NCBI GenBank assembly: GCA_023053685.1 | Contig: JALIGW010000016.1 | Location: 9,189,001-9,253,000 of the forward strand | Direction: 5' to 3' | Length of the DNA: 64,000 nucleotides | From: Diadophis punctatus similis | Lineage: Eukaryota; Chordata; Lepidosauria; Squamata; Dipsadidae | Part shown: one piece after another, positions 59,638 through 64,000 of the stretch | Layout of the letters: every line of letters starts with the position of its first letter | How positions within the stretch are numbered: the first letter of the stretch is position 1 | Made by a program: the position numbers and the translations under genes | Notes under the pieces: generated by a model | The model's input: only the letters and a program-made list of their open reading frames with translations | Database searches by the model: none | What the model was told of the DNA's origin: nothing

Positions 59638-60640
59638 ATGTACATTTTTCAATTCAGGGAAGCTGTGGACGTAATGGGCCGCTGCCTGGACGATGTTAGG
59701 GTCTGGATGGGGATGAACCAGCTAAAACTTAACCCGGACAAGACTGAGTGGCTGTGGATATTGCCTCCCAAGGATTCTGTCAATTGTCCCTCCTTGGTTC
59801 TTGGGGGGGGGGAGAAATTAGCTCCCTCAGAACGGGTTCGCAATTTGGGTGTCCTCCTAGATCCACAGCTAAAATTGGAGCAACATCTTTCAGCTGTGGC
59901 TAGGGGGACCTTTGTACAGGTTCGCCTGGTGCACCAATTGCGACCCTACTTGGAGAGAGAGGCACTACTCACAGTCACTCACGCCCTTATCACCTCCCAG
60001 CTGGATTACTACAACGCGCTCTACATGGGGCTACCCTTGAAGAGTGTCCGGAGACTACAATTGGTGCAAAATGCAGCTGTGCGTGCCGTGGTGGGTGTGC
60101 CTAGGTACACCCACGTAACACCTATCCTCCGCCAGCTGCATTGGCTGCCCATTACTCTCCGGATCCAATTTAAGGTGTTGGTTTTGACCTTTAAAGCCCT
60201 ACATGGCTCAGGGCCAGGTTACCTTTGGGACCGCATCCTGCCGCATACCTCCCTACGACCGGTTAGGGCCCACAGAGTTGGTCTCCTCCTGGTCCCATCA
60301 ACCAAGCAATGCCGGTTGGCGGGGCCGAGGGGGAGAGCCTTCTCTGTGGGAGTTCCCTCCCTTTGGAACCAACTCCCTCCAGAGATCAGGACTATCCCTA
60401 CCCTGCTGGCTTTCCGTAAAGCAATAAAAACTTGGCTCTTCCGGCAGGCGGGGTGAAAGTGAGACCAATCAGACTATATATGGGTCTCCCCCCTGGTTAT
60501 GAATGCTAGATGTTTTTTAACTTTTGTAGTTTTTAATTGTTATGATTTTATATTGATAAATGGATTTGACATGTTGTGAGCCGCCCAGAGTCCCCCGGGA
60601 GTTGGGCGGCATACAAATCTATTTAAATAAATAAATAAAT
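59638..60640 (+). mobile_element. L2 LINE 3' half with open 272-aa frame
   Basis: The frame at 59638-60456 is uninterrupted: FREAVDVMGRCLDDVRVWMG, LKLNPDKTEWLWILPPKDS, GVLLDPQLKLEQHLSAVARG, RLQLVQNAAVRAVVGVPRY, LRQLHWLPITLRIQFKVLVL and WNQLPPEIRTIPTLLAFRKA, ending WLFRQAG-stop. Compared with a full L2 ORF2 it lacks endonuclease and RT palm, so it cannot act. 3' tail: CATGTTGTGAGCCGCCCAG, GGGAGTTGGGCGGCATACAA, (AAAT)n. The best-preserved coding relic here; a young insertion. Confidence 0.93.
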
Positions 60641-62079
60641 TTAGTTGTTCTCCTGGGTCCACCTGCTTCTTCATCTTATCTCAACCTACTGCTTGAGATG
60701 CAACCTCTGACACTCCTTCCAAAAGTCCACATATGATCTTAAACCTAAAGGACTTTGTGCAGTCCTGCCATAGATCACAGTCTGTGGATAGACTTGGTGT
60801 ATTGTAGAGCCTCCAAAAGGCCTCTAGATCTATTCAATTTCCTTCTTGGCCCATCTCCTTCTTCAGTTAAGTCTCATAGAGAAAGTCATCCTTGGAGAAA
60901 CTCGGCACAAAACTTTTATGGAATGAAGTATTGTAGACTCACAAGTTTTGGTAGATTAACAAAAAGCAGGGTATACAAATAAAATGGGCCATCATTTTAT
61001 CATCATGTTTTCCTTTGTCCCCCACCACAGCCCATCTTTAAATGCCTCAGACTGCTTCCAGGGACATAGCTAAGTGTGATGAAGAGCCCTTTTTATCACA
61101 TTGTTGCGTATGCCACATAGTGCAGAAAGCTTTGTTTCTGCTTGGCCCATTTCCTCCCTGGAAAAGCAAACAGGATCATTTAAATGGGCCACGCTGAACT
61201 ATGGGAGAGCTGCTTTCTCCTTAATAGTAAGCATTCATCAAGCTTATCTCATTAGCAGCTTTGTTTAACCAAAGGATGGCTTCCCACCCCCTGAAAATAA
61301 ATAAATAAATAAAAAGAATAGAATGAGAAGAACAAATAGAATAGGGAGCTACAAAGGGAGAGAAAAATGCTGCATCTGCCAAGTTCAAACTTTCATTATG
61401 ATTCATGTGCAGTTTCTGAAATTTTCTCTGTTTTTTTTTTCAACAGCTCCAGGCAAAATCTAGATCAATCTGTTTTAGATGTTTGATTCATTGTTGTTGT
61501 TCGGCAGTCTGTCATCAATGCAAGGGCATCCGATTCTTGGGGAGGGACAGCACACCAGCTGTTAAATGTGTAATTCAGCCTCAGCGGATGGTGGCATCAC
61601 AGATGAAGAACATCAACAGAAGCATAATATATTCCTTGATCAGTTGCATACCATTAACTCATTGCCCAGAGAAAGGACAGAAGAGGGGAAGGATGTTCCA
61701 ACGTGGGCTTAATTTTGATGTTAATGTTTGCTCTTCACAACAGGTAGGAACATTCGGAGAGAAACGAGTGGAGGTGAATCTTTTCTTTTCTTCTTTTTCT
61801 TCTACCTATGCTCAAGAGTGGAAATCTACTCTCTCACAGAGTTTGTATAATGGTATGTGGGAATAAGCCTGAGAGATGGGGCAGAGGGGAAGAGCTGGAG
61901 TCAGGGCAATGATTGAATAACAGGCAGGTGACCATACAGAAGGAATGGGGTCATGGCAAACATCTCAAAAAGGGACTCTCCCTAGTACACAGCAGCCAAA
62001 GAGTGTGTCATAACCAATGGTTGTTAAGACAACCAGGAGATGGGACCCTTCACACACTCAGGATCTCAGGCCTGCCAGA
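60641..62079. other. Unassigned DNA
   Basis: Mixed sequence without recognisable repeats. The frame at 61483-61866 (127 aa) has no domain I know and no splice-like context I trust. Confidence 0.45.
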
Positions 62080-62087
62080 TCCTTAGG

Positions 62088-62410
62088 CAGTTGTGGGATT
62101 CAGCCAGTTCGCACCAGTTTGGGTGAACCGGTTATTAAATTACCCCCTCCACTATCAAAGTGGATCCTGAGTGCTGCGCCACAATGGAGAAACGGGCAAC
62201 GGAGCGGCCGGCACAAGGGAAGGAGGAGGCCACTTTCCCTCTTTCTTCTCCCTGCTCCTCCTCCTTCCCTCGCCCAGGGTCAGGTTGATCATCGTGGGAG
62301 ACTTGTCCTGCATGTGTGGCAGAGCTGGAGGATGGGGATGGGCCATGCCTCCCACAACAGCCAACTTGACTCTGGGTGAATTGGTTGTTAAATTATTTTA
62401 ATCCCACCAT
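62088..62410. mobile_element. hAT-like MITE, decayed right end
   Basis: CAGTTGTGGGATTCAGCC left end; TTTTAATCCCACCA right end. GGTGAACCGGTTATTAAATT near the left recurs in the same orientation near the right end as GGTGAATTGGTTGTTAAATT. Left flank is TCCTTAGG (62080-62087); the right flank keeps only TTAGG, suggesting a small deletion. Confidence 0.65.
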
Positions 62411-62414
62411 TAGG

Positions 62415-62560
62415 TACATTCAAAAGACAAGCAGGGTCAGGGCAATCCTAATCTCTGGAGAGAGAATGTTCCAGAGTCAGATGCTATGACAGAAAAGATA
62501 CACATCCTTGGCCCCACCAACTGGCATTTCTTGGCTGATGGGACCTGCAATTTCTAAGAA
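62415..62560 (-). mobile_element. Old L2 LINE fragment
   Basis: AATCCTAATCTCTGGAGAGA, GAATGTTCCAGAGTC and GCTGATGGGACCTGCAA line up with 33865-33975 of the minus-strand L2. Strongly diverged, so older than the other L2 copies. Confidence 0.5.
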
Positions 62561-63278
62561 TTGCTTTGACAGACAGTCAACATTCTGTTACATTACCCTA
62601 CTAGCAACAAAGATCATTCCAGAAATCCAAGTAGGTTTAGTTCCTGAATTGGCCATCCTCAGTTTTCCCTCTCTTCTACCTCATACTTTTTTCATTATTT
62701 CTTTTTTCCCCAGTACATGCTGTTTTTCTCTGCCCCCTTTCTTTTCCTCTTTCTTTGCCCAACCAGACATCAGAGTCCCACTTTCATTGCTTCTTTTAAA
62801 CTTTTTCTTTTTTTAAAAAAAATGGGTGTACTGCCTGCAGCGCTTTTCATTTCTGTAGCGTCCACAGGGTGCCAAAATGCAATTCAATATTAAATTATTA
62901 TTTCTAAGTGGCATCAATCTTGTGCATCTCCTGAATGCAGTGGACAAGATTGCTGCAATATTGTGACACTTGGTAATTTTAACTACAGGGGATTGTGAGG
63001 GAAGGGAGGATAATGGTAATGATGGCTGGAAGACACTATGGTGGGGGTTGGGGTTGAGCTGTTGGAAGAGAGAATGTAGAAATATGTCCCTACCTCAAGC
63101 ACACCAATATTTCCTTCTGAGACTGTCATCCATATTGCTAGGTGCCCATCTCAGGCTGATACCACTGGATATGTCTGTAATAAATCTAATGTCATCTGTA
63201 ATGATATTGTGGATAAGGGCATGGCTATGGCCTGTATCACCAAATCCTACCTGAACAGGAAAGGCAGAATATCCCTCA
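62561..63278. other. Unassigned DNA
   Basis: Pyrimidine-rich at 62660-62820. The stretch just before 63279 may be more of the Rex1-like LINE, but no motif confirms it. Confidence 0.4.
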
Positions 63279-63901
63279 ATGAGATTTTGTATATTGGAAG
63301 ACCCACCCATCACTGTCATCTGCACTTCCATAACTGTCTGGTTTGGTTCTGCAACTCAACAAATCAGACACAGACTTCAGAGGATAATTAGAACTGCAGA
63401 AAAAACAATTGCTACTAACCTGCCTTCCATTGAGGACCTGTATACTGTCAAAAAGAGGGCTGTGAAAATATTTACAGACACCTCACATCCTGGACACAAA
63501 CTGCTTCAACTCCTACCCTCAAAATGACGCTATAGAGCACTGCACATCAGAACAAATAGACACAACAGTTTTTCCCCGAACGCCATCACTCTGCTAAAGA
63601 AATAATTCCCTCAATACTGTCAAACTATTTACTAAGTCTGCACTAATATTAATCTTCTCACCGTTCCCATCACCCATCTCCTCCCACTAATGATTGTATG
63701 ACTGTAACTTTGTTGCTTGTATCCTTACGATTTATATTGACTGGTTCCTAATATGATTTGATTGCTTATTTGTACCCGGATTATCATTAAGTGTTGTACC
63801 TTATGATTCTTGATGAACTTATCTTTTCTTTTATGTACACTGAGAGCATATGCACCAAGACAAATTCCTTGTGTGTCCAATCACACTTGGCCAATAAAGA
63901 A
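63279..63901 (+). mobile_element. Rex1-like LINE 3' region
   Basis: The frame at 63279-63527 encodes ITVWFGSATQQIRHRLQRII, RTAEKTIATNLPSIEDLYTV and KIFTDTSHPGHKLLQLLPS, the Rex1-type C-terminal block (LPS..DLY then DPSHPGH..LLPSG). The usual GRRYR after LLPS is broken by a stop. The 3' part has TACACTGAGAGCATATGCAC and ACTTGGCCAATAAAGAATTC leading into ATTCT repeats. Confidence 0.85.
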
Positions 63902-64000
63902 TTCTATTCTATTCTATTCTATTCTATTCTATTCTATTCTATTCTATTCTATTCTATTCTATTCTATTCTATTCTATTCTATGCCATGCCATGCCATGCC
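63902..64000. repeat. (ATTCT)n then (ATGCC)n
   Basis: About 80 bp of ATTCT, switching at about 63981 to four ATGCC units that run off the window edge. Confidence 0.95.

Noticed and set aside
59638..60456. A host gene for the 272-aa open frame
   Set aside because: The protein is the C-terminal part of L2 ORF2, with related decayed copies at 33805 and 49904 and an L2 3' tail.
61483..61866. A possible novel host exon (127 aa)
   Set aside because: No recognisable domain and no convincing splice sites; length is compatible with chance in this window.

Overview
The window reads as intergenic or intronic DNA from a squamate reptile, most likely a snake. The evidence is the repeat content: tRNA-derived SINEs of the Sauria type, a BovB LINE with its endonuclease domain, L2, CR1, Rex1-like and L1 LINEs, LINE 3' tails running into ATTCT pentamers, a long GATA array, and many short GC-rich hAT elements. 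I found no host protein-coding exon, rRNA, true tRNA gene, CRISPR array, operon or prokaryotic feature. Every coding-looking stretch I could recognise is a broken retrotransposon or transposase reading frame, or a translated microsatellite. Family names come from remembered motifs and layout, not from a search.

Layout. 1-9.6 kb: largely unassigned AT-rich DNA with two hAT MITEs (1923, 4513), a perfect 390-bp palindrome around an AT core (2446-2835), a TTCC array, a CR1-like LINE on the minus strand (6908-7597) and a Sauria SINE. 9.6-16.5 kb: hAT elements, a BovB LINE split by a TA-flanked MITE, a CT array, and a Rex1-like LINE (14060-15092) split by a hAT element; its ATTCT tail drifts stepwise into an interstitial telomeric (CCCTAA)n array (15469-15762). 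16.4-28.7 kb: four hAT elements, two Sauria SINEs, a LINE with a CCHC motif and TATC tail, a long pyrimidine-rich L1-like tract, and two solo LTRs, one inside a hAT element. 30-37 kb: CR1 and L2 LINEs, a SINE and more hAT elements. 37-46 kb: an L1 inserted in a SINE, a third solo LTR, a 0.6-kb GATA array next to a TG/CG/CA tract, and a fold-back mariner inside a MITE. 46-64 kb: more SINEs, two L2 copies, a 5'-truncated L1 with a 16-bp target duplication, nested MITEs, a 249-bp-period tandem duplication, and a Rex1-like LINE running into ATTCT and then ATGCC repeats at the right edge.

The elements do not form a pathway. What they record is insertion history: at least nine nested insertions can be ordered by target-site duplications. 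Fourteen hAT-like elements have perfect 8-bp duplications and two more have one mismatch. Those of three terminal-repeat families all carry TA at the centre of the duplication; the remaining families mostly do not. I found no convincing previously undescribed functional system. The most unusual objects are the long perfect palindrome, the microsatellite-to-telomere gradient, the fold-back mariner and the duplication-site dichotomy.
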